A DNA stretch of 64,000 nt from Devosia sp. 66-14 (GCA_001899085.1 MKVB01000006.1:208611-272610); one strand, 5' to 3'; shown: positions 42,968-52,315, numbered from the stretch's first letter. Notes: generated from the letters alone by a model not told the origin. A program made the numbers and translations.

Positions 42968-44458
42968 ATGGCCGACAACAACGTGCATCGCCTGCGTCCG
43001 GAAGACGAGAAGGGCTTCCGCCTTGCGCCCCACAACGTGGAGGCGGAGCAGGCTTTGCTCGGAGCGATCCTGGTCAACAACGAGGCGTTCTACCGGGTCA
43101 GCGACTTCCTCGTGCCCGAGCATTTCTACGAGCCGATCCACCGCACCATCTATGAGGTGCTGGCCAAGATCATCCGCGCCGGCAAGACCGCGACGCCGAT
43201 CACCGCCAAGACCTACCTCGCCGACGCGCTGACCGCCGAAGTGACCATGCCGCAGTATCTGGCGCGGCTGGCGGCGGAGGCAACGACGGTGCTGAACGCG
43301 GCCGATTACGGCCAGTCGATCTATGATCTGGCGATCCGCCGCAACCTGATCCAGATCGGCGAGGAGATGGTGCAGATCGCCTACGACTCCGATGTCGAGG
43401 CGACGGCCAACAAGCAGATCGAAGAGGCCGAGAAAGCGCTGTTCGACCTGGCGGAAAAGGGCCGCTACGATGGCGGCTTCCAGAGCTTTTCGGCGGCCCT
43501 GACCGAAGCCATCAAGATGGCCGGCGAGGCCTATGGCCGCGACGGCACGCTGTCGGGCACCTCGACCGGGCTCACCGATCTCGACCGGCTGATGGGCGGG
43601 CTGCAGCGCTCCGACCTGATCATCCTCGCGGCACGTCCCGCCATGGGCAAGACCTCGCTCGCCACCAACATCGCCTTCCATGTGGCCAAGAGCTTTCGCG
43701 GCGAAGTGCAGGCGGATGGGCATTCAAAGACCGTCGACGGCGGGCATGTCGGCTTCTTCAGCCTCGAAATGAGCGCCGAGCAGCTGGCGACCCGTATTCT
43801 CGCCGAGCAGGCCGAGATCTCCTCGTCCGACATCCGGCGCGGCAATATCCACGAGAGCCAGTTTTCCAAACTGGTCGACACCTCGAACCTGATGGCGCAG
43901 GTGCCGCTCTATATCGACGATACCGGCGGCATCTCGGTGGCACAGCTCGCCGCCCGCGCCCGGCGCCTGAAGCGCCAGAAGGGGCTCGACCTGTTGATCG
44001 TCGACTACCTGCAGCTGCTCAGCGGTTCCTCCAAGAAGGCGAGCGAGAACCGCGTGCAGGAACTGACCGAGATCACCACCACGCTCAAGGCCCTGGCCAA
44101 GGAGCTGGAAGTGCCGATCATCGCGCTCAGCCAGCTCAGCCGACAGGTCGAAAACCGCGACGACAAGCATCCTCAGCTTGCGGACTTGCGCGAATCCGGT
44201 TCCATCGAGCAGGACGCCGACGTGGTGCTGTTTGTGTATCGCGAGGAATATTACCTCAAGAACAAGGAGCCCAAGGAGGGTACGCCGGAACACATGGCGT
44301 GGCAGGGCGAGATGGAACAGGTGCACGGCAAGGCCGAAGTCATCATCGGCAAGCAGCGTCACGGCCCCACGGGCACCGTGCAGGTGAGCTTTGAGGCGCA
44401 GTTCACGCGCTTCGGCAACCTGGCGCGAGCCGACTACCTGCCCGAAAGGATGGAATAG
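42968..44458 (+). CDS. dnaB: Replicative DNA helicase
   Basis: 496 residues from the ATG at 42968. N-terminal DnaB domain PHNVEAEQALLGAILVNNEAFYRVSDFL; RecA-like core with Walker A ARPAMGKTSLATNIA, Walker B LLIVDYLQLLSG, and DLRESGSIEQDADVVLFVYR. A short insertion (GEVQADGHSKTVDGGHV) after the P-loop helix is common in alphaproteobacteria. No intein. It unwinds DNA ahead of the replisome. Followed by alr 2 nt later. Confidence 0.97.
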   Translation: MADNNVHRLRPEDEKGFRLAPHNVEAEQALLGAILVNNEAFYRVSDFLVPEHFYEPIHRTIYEVLAKIIRAGKTATPITAKTYLADALTAEVTMPQYLARLAAEATTVLNAADYGQSIYDLAIRRNLIQIGEEMVQIAYDSDVEATANKQIEEAEKALFDLAEKGRYDGGFQSFSAALTEAIKMAGEAYGRDGTLSGTSTGLTDLDRLMGGLQRSDLIILAARPAMGKTSLATNIAFHVAKSFRGEVQADGHSKTVDGGHVGFFSLEMSAEQLATRILAEQAEISSSDIRRGNIHESQFSKLVDTSNLMAQVPLYIDDTGGISVAQLAARARRLKRQKGLDLLIVDYLQLLSGSSKKASENRVQELTEITTTLKALAKELEVPIIALSQLSRQVENRDDKHPQLADLRESGSIEQDADVVLFVYREEYYLKNKEPKEGTPEHMAWQGEMEQVHGKAEVIIGKQRHGPTGTVQVSFEAQFTRFGNLARADYLPERME

Positions 44459-44460
44459 TG

Positions 44461-45597
44461 ATGGCGGCACCGGCCATTGCGACCGGTTACGGCGGGCGAC
44501 TGACGGTCGACCTGGGGGCGCTGAAGCGCAACTGGCAGGCCCTCGACAAGGTGAGCCGCGGCGCGCTGACCGGCGCGGTGGTGAAGGCCGACGCCTATGG
44601 CACCGGCATCGCCCAGGCCTCGCGCGCCTTTTACGAGGCCGGTGCCCGCTTCTTCTTTGCCGCAACGCCCGACGAAGGCATCGCAGTGCGGGCGGCGTTG
44701 CCCGAGGACAGCCACATCTTCATCCTCTCGGGGCTCTACCCCGGCTCGGCGCCGCTCTATGTCGGCGAGCGGCTGATGCCGTGCCTTGCCTCGATTCCCA
44801 TGCTGGAGGAATGGCTGCAGGCCTGCGCCGCCTCCAACCAGGCACTGCCGGCGGCGCTGCATTTCGACACCGGCATCAACCGGCTCGGCTTCCGGCTCAA
44901 CGAGACCTCGATCGTCAAGCGGCTGGTCGACTCGATCGGCTACGCGCCGCAGATGATCATGAGCCACCTGGCCTGCGCGGACACCCCGGCGCATGAGAAG
45001 AACCGCACGCAGCTGGCGCTGTTCACCTCGGTGATGGCCCAGTTCCCTGGCGTTCCGGCCTCGCTCAGCAACTCGGCCGGGCTGATGAGCAACCGCGAGA
45101 ACCATTTCCAGATGGTTCGCCCGGGCATTGCGCTCTATGGCGGCCGCGCCGTCGCCGGCCGGCGCAACCCGATGGCCCCGGTGGTGACGCTGGAGGCGCC
45201 GGTGCTGATGACCAAGGACGTCAAGACCGGCGAAACAGTCGGCTATGGCGCCCTGCAGACGATGTCGCGCGACAGCCGTCTCGCCATCGTCGCCATCGGC
45301 TATGCCGACGGCTTCTTCCGCTCGCTGAGTTCGTCCAACAATCACCGCGGCACGCATGTGGTGATCCAGGGCCAGCCCTGCCCGGTGGTGGGTCGGGTGT
45401 CGATGGACATGATCGGGGTCGACATCACCGACCTGCCGCGGCCGCCGGCGCCGGGCGAGATGGTCGAGATCATCGGCAAGCAGGTCACCGTCGACGACCA
45501 TGCCGATATCGCCAACACCATCGGCTATGAAGTGCTGACCAGCCTCAAGGGCCGCTACTCGCGCAACTATATCGAGAGCGCCGCGCCGACGGCTTGA
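44461..45597 (+). CDS. alr: Alanine racemase
   Basis: 378 residues from the ATG at 44461 (a GTG at 44458 overlaps the dnaB stop). PLP lysine in VVKADAYGTG near residue 41, GINRLGF, SNSAGL, RPGIALYGG, tyrosine in VGYGALQTM and MDMIGVDITD all fit. It supplies D-alanine for peptidoglycan. The dnaB-alr order is frequent in alphaproteobacteria. Confidence 0.96.
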   Translation: MAAPAIATGYGGRLTVDLGALKRNWQALDKVSRGALTGAVVKADAYGTGIAQASRAFYEAGARFFFAATPDEGIAVRAALPEDSHIFILSGLYPGSAPLYVGERLMPCLASIPMLEEWLQACAASNQALPAALHFDTGINRLGFRLNETSIVKRLVDSIGYAPQMIMSHLACADTPAHEKNRTQLALFTSVMAQFPGVPASLSNSAGLMSNRENHFQMVRPGIALYGGRAVAGRRNPMAPVVTLEAPVLMTKDVKTGETVGYGALQTMSRDSRLAIVAIGYADGFFRSLSSSNNHRGTHVVIQGQPCPVVGRVSMDMIGVDITDLPRPPAPGEMVEIIGKQVTVDDHADIANTIGYEVLTSLKGRYSRNYIESAAPTA

Positions 45598-45616
45598 GCG
45601 GGAGGAAGGGACGGCT

Positions 45617-46609
45617 GTGACAGCGCTGCACTTCGCAACCCGGCTCAATTCGTTCGCCTCGCGACCGGACGCCGCATGGCCCGGGCTTACGGGAAAGCCG
45701 AGCGTCCTGCAGCTGACCGCGCGAGCGGCGACGGCGACCGGACTGACGCATGTCGATCTGAATTATCCTGATCACCTCGGCGCCGGCGTCGCTGCCACGG
45801 CGCAGGGCATTCGCGACCTGGGGCTGGAGATCAACGGCCTCGCGATGCGTTACTACACCGAGCCGGCGTTCAAGATCGGCGCATTCACCAATCCAGACCC
45901 CGCGATTCGACGCGCCGCCATCGACCTGACCAAGCGTGGCATCGATGCGGCGCTCGAGGCAGGCGCGCCGCTGATGACGCTGTGGCTGGGTCAGGACGGC
46001 TTCGACTACGCGCTGCAGGCGAACTACGACCGATTGTGGTCGATGGAGATCGACGGCATCCGCGAGGTGGCGGCGTACCAGCCGGAATGCGACATCAGCA
46101 TCGAGTACAAGCCGAACGAGCCGCGCTCCTATTCGCTGCTGCCCGATTGCGCGACGACACTGCTGGCGATCCGTGAGATCGGGCTTGCCAACCTGGGCGT
46201 GACTCTCGATTTCGCCCATTCTCTCTATGCTGACGAGCAGCCGGCTTTTGCCGCCGCACTGATCGCACGCCACAGCCGACTGCTCGGCGTGCACCTCAAT
46301 GACGGTTACGGCAAACGCGATGACGGGCTGATGGTGGGCGCGGTCAACACGCTCAAGACGATCGAGCTGCTGCGCCAGGTTCGACATGACGGCTACCAGG
46401 GGCCGATCTACTTCGACACCTTCCCCGATATGACCGGGCTCGACCCGGTGCACGAGTGCTCGGTCAACATCGCCACCGTGACCTCGATGATGGCCGTGGT
46501 CGACCGGCTCGATGCGTCCAACAGCCTGGACGAGGCCATGGCGCGACAGGACGCGGTATCGGTGCAGGCGATCGTGCAGGCCGCGTTGTCCGCGCCGCGG
46601 CCCGCATGA
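45617..46609 (+). CDS. Sugar isomerase/epimerase (TIM barrel)
   Basis: 330 residues. Xylose-isomerase-like barrel: LTHVDLNYPDHLG, GLAMRYYTEPAFKIGAFTNPDP, MTLWLGQDGFDYA, ISIEYKPNEPRSYSLL (metal glutamate), VTLDFAHSLYADE (aspartate), LLGVHLNDGYGKRDDGLMVG, IYFDTFPD. Size and motifs resemble L-rhamnose or tagatose-type isomerases or epimerases, but the sugar cannot be named. Its stop overlaps the following PfkB kinase by four bases, so the pair probably isomerises then phosphorylates one sugar. Confidence 0.85.
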   Translation: MTALHFATRLNSFASRPDAAWPGLTGKPSVLQLTARAATATGLTHVDLNYPDHLGAGVAATAQGIRDLGLEINGLAMRYYTEPAFKIGAFTNPDPAIRRAAIDLTKRGIDAALEAGAPLMTLWLGQDGFDYALQANYDRLWSMEIDGIREVAAYQPECDISIEYKPNEPRSYSLLPDCATTLLAIREIGLANLGVTLDFAHSLYADEQPAFAAALIARHSRLLGVHLNDGYGKRDDGLMVGAVNTLKTIELLRQVRHDGYQGPIYFDTFPDMTGLDPVHECSVNIATVTSMMAVVDRLDASNSLDEAMARQDAVSVQAIVQAALSAPRPA

Positions 46610-47472
46610 GCAACACTGTCGTCGTCTTCGGCAGCCTGCACTACGACATCACCGTCCAGACCCAGGCCTGGCCACAGCAAGGCGAAACGGCCGTCGGCCA
46701 ATCCTGGGCGCCGAAGCTCGGCGGCAAGGGGCGCAATCAGGCGGTGGCGGCGGCGAGGGCGGGCGCCAGCGTGGCAATGATCGGCGCCATCGGCGATGAC
46801 CAGTTCGGCGCGGCGTTGCGAGCCGATCTCGACGGTCGGAGGATCGACCATTCGCGCCTGCGCGTGATCGCTGGGGCGGGTTCGGGGATGAGCGTCGCGC
46901 TGTCGGACAAGACCGGCGACTACCGCGCGGTGATCGTCTCCGGCAGCAATCTGGCACTCGGCGCAGCAGATGTTCCGGACGCCTCGTTCTGGTCGGACAC
47001 TCGCGTGCTGATCCTGCAGAACGAGGTCCCGGACCCGGCCAACACCTTGGCTGCCGGCGCAGCTCGCGCATCGGGCAGCCTGGTCATCCTCAACGCCGCC
47101 CCTGCCCGGCCGCTGAGCGCCGATCTCGCGGCGCAGGTCGATCTGCTCGTTGTCAACGCCGGTGAAGCGGCGACCCTCGCCGGGTCACCCGAACCTGGCA
47201 CCCTCAACGAGGCAAAGTCGGCGGCGCTGCTTCTCGCGCGCAGCTTCCCGCAAGTGATCGTGACGGCCGGGGCGGCCGGGCTGGTATTTGCCGCTGGTGA
47301 CGAAACCCTGCTGATCGCCGCGGAGCCGGTCGCCGTGATCAGCACGCATGGCGCGGGCGATGCCTTTGTCGGCACGCTGGCCGCCGCGTTGGCTGGTGGG
47401 GTCGCCATGGGCACGGCGCTGTCCAGGGCCAACCATGCGGCGGCCGTGCTGGTGTCGGGCCAGGCTCACTAG
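46606..47472 (+). CDS. PfkB-family carbohydrate kinase (ribokinase-like)
   Basis: 288 residues. PfkB signature 1 region LGGKGRNQAVAAARAGASVAMIGAIGDDQFG near residue 40, and signature 2 ISTHGAGDAFVGTLAAAL near residue 250 with the catalytic aspartate. GGKGxNQAVAxAR is typical of ribokinases. It is coupled to the upstream isomerase. Transporter genes are absent, so the sugar arrives by another locus. Confidence 0.9.
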   Translation: MSNTVVVFGSLHYDITVQTQAWPQQGETAVGQSWAPKLGGKGRNQAVAAARAGASVAMIGAIGDDQFGAALRADLDGRRIDHSRLRVIAGAGSGMSVALSDKTGDYRAVIVSGSNLALGAADVPDASFWSDTRVLILQNEVPDPANTLAAGAARASGSLVILNAAPARPLSADLAAQVDLLVVNAGEAATLAGSPEPGTLNEAKSAALLLARSFPQVIVTAGAAGLVFAAGDETLLIAAEPVAVISTHGAGDAFVGTLAAALAGGVAMGTALSRANHAAAVLVSGQAH

Positions 47473-47638
47473 GCCGCCACCTCACGCGCTGCGCCCGGTT
47501 GCCTTGCACAATTGCGAGCGCTAGCCTGCCGAGGGCCGCTCCAGCCAAACCTGCCGCCGGGTTGAAGGGAGCTCTGCGGACAGCTTGCGACCGACCTCAG
47601 CCCTGGTCGACGCGTAATCGGCGGACGTCGACCCAGAG

Positions 47639-48022
47639 ATGAGGTCTGGCATGCCGTTTGGAGTTACGCCGTTTACGCGCGCAGGACTGCTATCGATCAA
47701 GCACGCGGTCCGCGACCGCTACCCGCAGATCAAGTCTGGGCACTTCGACGAGGCGATGGCCTATGCCTTGGGGTTCGATACCTATGCTGCGATGCTCCCG
47801 GTAATCGAACTGGCCGAGAAGTCGAGTGACATGTCGGCGGTGGCGAAACCCGACTGGTTCCTCGTGCGGCTGAACGATCTTGGATACGACCTCAACGAAA
47901 TGAAGCCGCTAAGTGCCTTCCTCTGGAGCCTGCCGATGGAGTTTGCGATGTCGGTGATGGCAACGGAACGCACCGAACGCGCCAGGTCGCTGCTCTCGCC
48001 CAAGGCGGCCAATGATGGCTGA
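47639..48022 (+). CDS. Hypothetical protein
   Basis: 127 residues, mainly helical (IKHAVRDRYPQIKSGHFDEAMAYALGFDTYAAMLPVIEL). The LGFDTYAAML element recalls a short helical motif of several proteobacterial hypotheticals, including the glyoxalase-like proteins, but no family is certain. A weak promoter-like TTGCCT-N17-TAGCCT lies at 47499-47527. Its last 11 nt overlap the next gene. Confidence 0.5.
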   Translation: MRSGMPFGVTPFTRAGLLSIKHAVRDRYPQIKSGHFDEAMAYALGFDTYAAMLPVIELAEKSSDMSAVAKPDWFLVRLNDLGYDLNEMKPLSAFLWSLPMEFAMSVMATERTERARSLLSPKAANDG

Positions 48023-48506
48023 CGATGTGCGGATATTGATCACCGGCAATAGCGGGTCGGGCAAGACCTGGCTGGGCGAGCGGCTGTCTGAGCGCCTGAC
48101 GGTGCCGCTGGTGCGCCTCGATGATGTCTATTGGCAGGATGCCTATGGCGGCAAGGAACGCGACAAGCAGGTGGTGTTCGACGAGGTGGCCGAACGTGCG
48201 ACCGAGGGGTCGTGGGTGATGGAGGGCGTCTATGGCTGGCTGTTGCCGGCCGCCCTGCCCCGCGCCACCGAGTTCATCTTCCTCGACCTGCCCCTCGATG
48301 AGTGTCTCGACAATGTCCGCCGTCGCGGCGGCCAGGGGGCGGAAGACGAGGCGTTTGCGGCCCTGCTGGCCTGGGCAGCCGAATACCCCAACCGGCAGAA
48401 CGCCAACTCCCGGCAGGCGCATCAGCGGATATGGGATGGTTTCGGTGGAGCCAAGCGCATCCTGCGCAGCCGCGCCGAGCTGGACGAGAACGTCCTGCAA
48501 CGCTGA
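48012..48506 (+). CDS. P-loop nucleoside/adenylate-kinase-like protein
   Basis: 164 residues. Walker A ILITGNSGSGKTWLGERLSERL at the N-terminus, LVRLDDVYW (substrate-type aspartates), EGVYGWLLP, EFIFLDLPLDECLDNVRRR. This matches the small AAA/adenylate-kinase-like group annotated as DNA topology modulation protein FlaR or shikimate-kinase-like. The true substrate is unknown. ATG at 48012 or 48015; overlaps the upstream gene, so they are co-translated. Confidence 0.75.
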   Translation: MMADDVRILITGNSGSGKTWLGERLSERLTVPLVRLDDVYWQDAYGGKERDKQVVFDEVAERATEGSWVMEGVYGWLLPAALPRATEFIFLDLPLDECLDNVRRRGGQGAEDEAFAALLAWAAEYPNRQNANSRQAHQRIWDGFGGAKRILRSRAELDENVLQR

Positions 48507-48507
48507 T

Positions 48508-49836
48508 CTAGCTGCCCAGCACGATCCGGGCCGTAAACCCGTCGGCGTGACCGGGACGTGGCGACAGCAGCTCAAGCCGGCCGCCGACCTGCCGGGTGAT
48601 GCTCTCGACAATGGCGAGGCCGAGGCCCGAGCCGGGGGCCTCGGCGCTGCCCCGCTCGAACCGACGCGCCAGCACCGCGAGACGATCGCCGGGCACGACC
48701 GGCCCGGCGTTGCTCACCTCGACAAAACCCGCGCCGACCGCGATCTCGACCGGGCCGCCGGATGGCCCGTGCAGCTGGGCATTCTCGAGCAGGTTGCGCA
48801 TGACGATGCCGAAGGCATCGAGGTCGAGCTGGGCGACGAGGCGGGCCCCGGGCGCCACCACCAGGGTGAGCCGCGGCCCGAAGGCGCGCTGCGCGTCGGC
48901 AGCGATCAGCCGCAAAGCCGGCAGCAGGTCGATCGGCTCGGCAAGCCGCGCCACCCCGGCCTCGGCCCGGGACAGCGCCAGCAGCTTGTCCGCCAGGGTC
49001 GATAGCCGATGCAGGGATTCCTCGACCCGGCGGGCCCGGGCCTGCGCCGCATGCCCGGCCAGTTCGTCCACCAGGCGCTGGGCCTGGGCGAGGCTGCCGG
49101 CGATCGGCGTGCGCAACTCGTGCGCGCTGTTGGCGGCAAGGGCGCGCTCGGCGTCGAAGGCGCCACGCAACCTGAGCAGAAGGCCGTCGATCGCGCTGGA
49201 AATGGGGCGCAGTTCCTGTGGGGCCGTCGCGTCTCCCACCGGCTCGAGGTTGGCGACGTCGCGGCGCGCCACCTCGTTTCCCAGCCGATGCAGCGGCCGC
49301 ATACCACGTTCGACGGCCCAGCGGATCCCGAGGATCGATGCGGGGATCAGCAGAAGCAGCGGCAATAGCAGTGCTGCGGCGCTGCCCCAGAGCGCGGCGT
49401 TCCGCCGTTCCACCGACTCGGCCACCTGGATGTAAAGGCCGGAGCGCGGGTCGCCCGTGGTGTAGATCCGCCATGGCGAGGCCGTGACGAACCCCTCGAC
49501 GAGCGGCGCGGCAAAAGGCTCCTCAGGTGCGTCGTGCGACCGCATGCGCAGGCCATCGGCATCGCGCACCTGGTAGACCACGTACTCCCCCCGCCCTGAC
49601 TCCGGCAGGCCCGGATGCCGACCGCCCGGGTCGTGGTCGCCATCGGTGTCATCGGTCAGCCCGTCAATGGCCAGCGGCAGAACACGTTCGGCAGTTTCGC
49701 GCAGCCCGCCGTCGAGCGTGCGCTCCAGTTCGCTGCGGACAACAAGCATGGTGACGAGGCCGCCAAGCAGCCACAGGGTCGTCGCGCCGACGGTCAGCAC
49801 CAGCACGAGATGACGGGTGATGCTGGGCTGGCTCAC
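48508..49836 (-). CDS. Sensor histidine kinase (TctE/QseC-like)
   Basis: 442 residues from a GTG at 49836 that overlaps the response-regulator stop by four bases. Two membrane helices (about 10-33 and 150-172) enclose a periplasmic sensor with an acidic DTDGDHDPGGRHPG segment. HAMP, then H-box SAHELRTPIAGSLAQAQRLVDEL, N-box LLENAQLHG, and G-box GSGLGLAIVES. It would phosphorylate the OmpR-type regulator encoded upstream; the signal is unknown. Confidence 0.93.
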   Translation of the reverse strand: MSQPSITRHLVLVLTVGATTLWLLGGLVTMLVVRSELERTLDGGLRETAERVLPLAIDGLTDDTDGDHDPGGRHPGLPESGRGEYVVYQVRDADGLRMRSHDAPEEPFAAPLVEGFVTASPWRIYTTGDPRSGLYIQVAESVERRNAALWGSAAALLLPLLLLIPASILGIRWAVERGMRPLHRLGNEVARRDVANLEPVGDATAPQELRPISSAIDGLLLRLRGAFDAERALAANSAHELRTPIAGSLAQAQRLVDELAGHAAQARARRVEESLHRLSTLADKLLALSRAEAGVARLAEPIDLLPALRLIAADAQRAFGPRLTLVVAPGARLVAQLDLDAFGIVMRNLLENAQLHGPSGGPVEIAVGAGFVEVSNAGPVVPGDRLAVLARRFERGSAEAPGSGLGLAIVESITRQVGGRLELLSPRPGHADGFTARIVLGS

Positions 49837-50492
49837 GGCGGCGCCAGCCGGTAGCCGAGGCCGCGCACCGTGTGGATCACGCCGGCTTCCAGCTTCCGGC
49901 GCAGCCGGCTGACATAGACCTCGACGGCGTTGCTTTCGACCTCGTCGCCAAAGCCGAACAGCGCATCTTCGAGCTGCGCCTTGGAGACCAGCGTTCCCGG
50001 GTGCTGCGCCAGGCGTTCCAGTACGGCCCATTCGCGGGCCGAGAGCTCGACCGGCCGACCCGATACCGTCGCGACACGGCGCGGCGCATCGACCTCGAGA
50101 GGGCCGATCACCAGCAAGGGATTGGGGTTGCCGGCATAGCGGCGGCCGACGGCGCCGAGCCGGGCCAGCAGTTCGCCCAGATCGAACGGCTTGACCAGGT
50201 AGTCATCGGCTCCGGCGTTCAGCCCATCGATGCGCATGCTCAGCTGGTCCATCGCCGTGGTGATGATCACCGGCGTGGTGTCGCCCTGGCGTCGCAGCGC
50301 CCGCAGGAACTCGAGCCCGCGCCCGTCGGGCAGGTTCAGATCGAGCAGGAGCACATCGTAGGGCATGGCGAAGCGGGCGGCCTCGGCTGCGTCGAGCCGA
50401 CGGACCCAGTCGGTCGCATGGCCATTGGCGACCAGATGATCGCGGACCGCCTGGCCGAGCATGTCATCGTCCTCCACCAGCAGCAGCCGCAT
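49833..50492 (-). CDS. OmpR-family response regulator
   Basis: 219 residues from the ATG at 50492. Receiver domain MRLLLVEDDDMLGQAV with the phospho-acceptor aspartate in DVLLLDLNLPDGRG and lysine in DYLVKPFD; winged-helix effector with ELSAREWAVLERLAQHPG and AVEVYVSRLRRKLEAG, HTVRGLGYRL. Resembles the TctD/QseB/PmrA group. First gene of the kinase pair; divergent from PepSY and cytochrome b561 genes, its likely targets. Confidence 0.94.
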   Translation of the reverse strand: MRLLLVEDDDMLGQAVRDHLVANGHATDWVRRLDAAEAARFAMPYDVLLLDLNLPDGRGLEFLRALRRQGDTTPVIITTAMDQLSMRIDGLNAGADDYLVKPFDLGELLARLGAVGRRYAGNPNPLLVIGPLEVDAPRRVATVSGRPVELSAREWAVLERLAQHPGTLVSKAQLEDALFGFGDEVESNAVEVYVSRLRRKLEAGVIHTVRGLGYRLAPP

Positions 50493-50639
50493 CGCAGATC
50501 TCCGAACACGGGCCCCGCATGCCACGCGATCCTGACACGAACCTTACGCGGGACCGGGCAAGCCGTCAGCACGGCGTAAGCGAGCTCAGCCAAACCGGTG
50601 CCGCCGGCGACAGGCCGGTGCCACGAAAGGGAAATCCCG

Positions 50640-50903
50640 ATGAAGAAGATGCTCGCCCTGGCGCTCGTCGCCGCAACGCTGGTCACGCCGGCCTTCGCTG
50701 CCGACGTGTGCAACGTTGCCGCCGCAAAGGCTCAACCCAAGGATGCGCTGAAGGCGCAGCTCGAAAAGGATGGCTGGGCCGTCAAGCAGATCAAGGACGA
50801 CAAGGGCTGCTACGAGGTCTACGCGAGCAAGGCCGACGGCACCCGGATGGAGAACCTGTTCGACCCCGAAACGCTGAAGATGCTCGATGTCGAAGCCGAT
50901 TGA
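50640..50903 (+). CDS. PepSY-domain periplasmic protein
   Basis: 87 residues from the ATG at 50640. A signal peptide (MLALALVAATLVTPAFAA) followed by a PepSY-like domain: LKAQLEKDGWAVKQIKDDKGCYEVYASKADGTRMENLFDPETLKML, two cysteines. Its last 17 bases overlap the cytochrome b561 gene, so they are translated together. Such PepSY/cytochrome b pairs often sit next to OmpR-type two-component genes. Confidence 0.88.
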   Translation: MKKMLALALVAATLVTPAFAADVCNVAAAKAQPKDALKAQLEKDGWAVKQIKDDKGCYEVYASKADGTRMENLFDPETLKMLDVEAD

Positions 50904-51444
50904 GCCAAGAGGCAAGATCCTGGTGTGGGACCCGCTGGTGCGGGTCCTGCACTGGGGGCTGGCCGCCAGCATCGCTGCGGCGTGGCTGACATCGGGGCAT
51001 CCCAAGGGGCTGCACCAGCTGGCGGGATACGTTGCCGGGGCGCTGATCGTCGTCCGGGTCGGCTGGGGGCTGTTCGGCCCGGGGCATGCGCGGTTCCTGA
51101 GCTTCGTGCGCGGGCCCAGGGCGACGTTGGGCTATCTGCGCGACATCACGCGCGGCGCCGAGCGGCGGCATATCGGGCACAACCCGGCCGGCGGCGCCAT
51201 GGTGGTGGCGCTGATCGCGACCGTTGCCGCGCAGGTGACGGTCGGCTGGCTGCAGACCACCGACGCGTTCTGGGGCGCCGAATGGATCGAGGTGCTGCAT
51301 GCGGCGCTGGCGCGGCAGATCCTGGTGCTGGTGGCCCTGCACCTGGGCGGCGTGCTGATCGCCAGCCTCCGCCACCGCGAGAACCTGCCGCTGGCGATGA
51401 TCACCGGCCGCAAGCGCGAGGCGACAGAGGACGACGTGGGGTGA
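50887..51444 (+). CDS. Cytochrome b561/b-type membrane protein
   Basis: 185 residues, four membrane helices with heme histidines in RVLHWGLAASIA, GLHQLAGYVAGAL, EVLHAALARQIL and VALHLGGVLIASLRH. KILVWDPLVRVLHWGLA is typical of Ni/Fe-hydrogenase-type cytochrome b domains used as stand-alone electron carriers. Overlaps the PepSY gene by 17 nt. Confidence 0.88.
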   Translation: MSKPIEPRGKILVWDPLVRVLHWGLAASIAAAWLTSGHPKGLHQLAGYVAGALIVVRVGWGLFGPGHARFLSFVRGPRATLGYLRDITRGAERRHIGHNPAGGAMVVALIATVAAQVTVGWLQTTDAFWGAEWIEVLHAALARQILVLVALHLGGVLIASLRHRENLPLAMITGRKREATEDDVG

Positions 51445-51455
51445 GCGGTCGCGCT

Positions 51456-52226
51456 TCACCCCTCCATGATCAGGTCATGCAGCCCGCCGGTCATGATGCC
51501 GCCCTCGACTGGCAGGTTGATGCCGGTGATCCAGGAGGCGTCGGCTGAAGCGAGGAAGGCGACCGCCGCGGCGATGTCCTCGGGCTCGCCGATGCGGCCG
51601 AGCGGGTATTTGCGGGCGCGCTTGCCGCCATCGTCTTCGCGAACCGTCCAGTTGCGGGTGCGGATGGTGCCGGGGCTGATCAGGTTGAACCGTACCCCGC
51701 GGCTGCCATAGCGGGCCGCGAAGTTCTTGGTGAGGATTTCGAGACCGGCCTTCGCCGCCGAGTAAGCGTAGCCGCCAAAGGCCCATTCGCCATTGATCGA
51801 GCCGATGCTGACGACATTGCTGCCCGGCCCGGCGGCGATGAGGGCCGGCAGGGCGGCGCGAACGCAGCGAAACGCACTGGTGAGATTGACGTTCAGCTTG
51901 CGCTCGAACAGCTCATCGGAGATCTCGCCCAGTGCCGGCTCATCCCAATCGCCACCGGCGGTGTTGACGAGCACGTTGAGCTGGCCGAAACGGCCGACGG
52001 CATCGGCAATCGAGGCGTCGACCGCGGCACGGTTGGTGAGATCGCAGACGGTTGCGAAGGCGCGGTGGCCCATCGCGACAAGCTCGGCGGCCACTGCCTC
52101 GGCCGCCGGGCCGTCGATATCGGAAACGGCGACCGCGGCGCCTTCAGCCGCAAGCCGCAATGCGGTGGCCCGGCCGATGCCGTGCCCTGCCCCGGTGACG
52201 TAAACCGCCTGCCCTTCGAACCGCAT
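51456..52226 (-). CDS. SDR-family oxidoreductase
   Basis: 256 residues from the ATG at 52226. Cofactor site VTGAGHGIGRATALRLA, DIDGPAAEAV (acidic residue after strand 2, so NAD(H) likely), NTAGGDWDEP, catalytic SIGSINGEWAFGGYAYSAAKAG and VRFNLISPGTI. Ends with a family-type INLPVEGGIMTGGLHDL. Substrate unknown, though sugar or polyol dehydrogenases have this look. Divergent from the VOC gene. Confidence 0.9.
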   Translation of the reverse strand: MRFEGQAVYVTGAGHGIGRATALRLAAEGAAVAVSDIDGPAAEAVAAELVAMGHRAFATVCDLTNRAAVDASIADAVGRFGQLNVLVNTAGGDWDEPALGEISDELFERKLNVNLTSAFRCVRAALPALIAAGPGSNVVSIGSINGEWAFGGYAYSAAKAGLEILTKNFAARYGSRGVRFNLISPGTIRTRNWTVREDDGGKRARKYPLGRIGEPEDIAAAVAFLASADASWITGINLPVEGGIMTGGLHDLIMEG

Positions 52227-52315
52227 GCCCGCACTCCTCAGTCTTGAAAAGACGGGCACCCTAACGGCAGCAGCGCGATCGAGCCAACCCACGTCTTGAC
52301 AGCCGGCGATCACTC

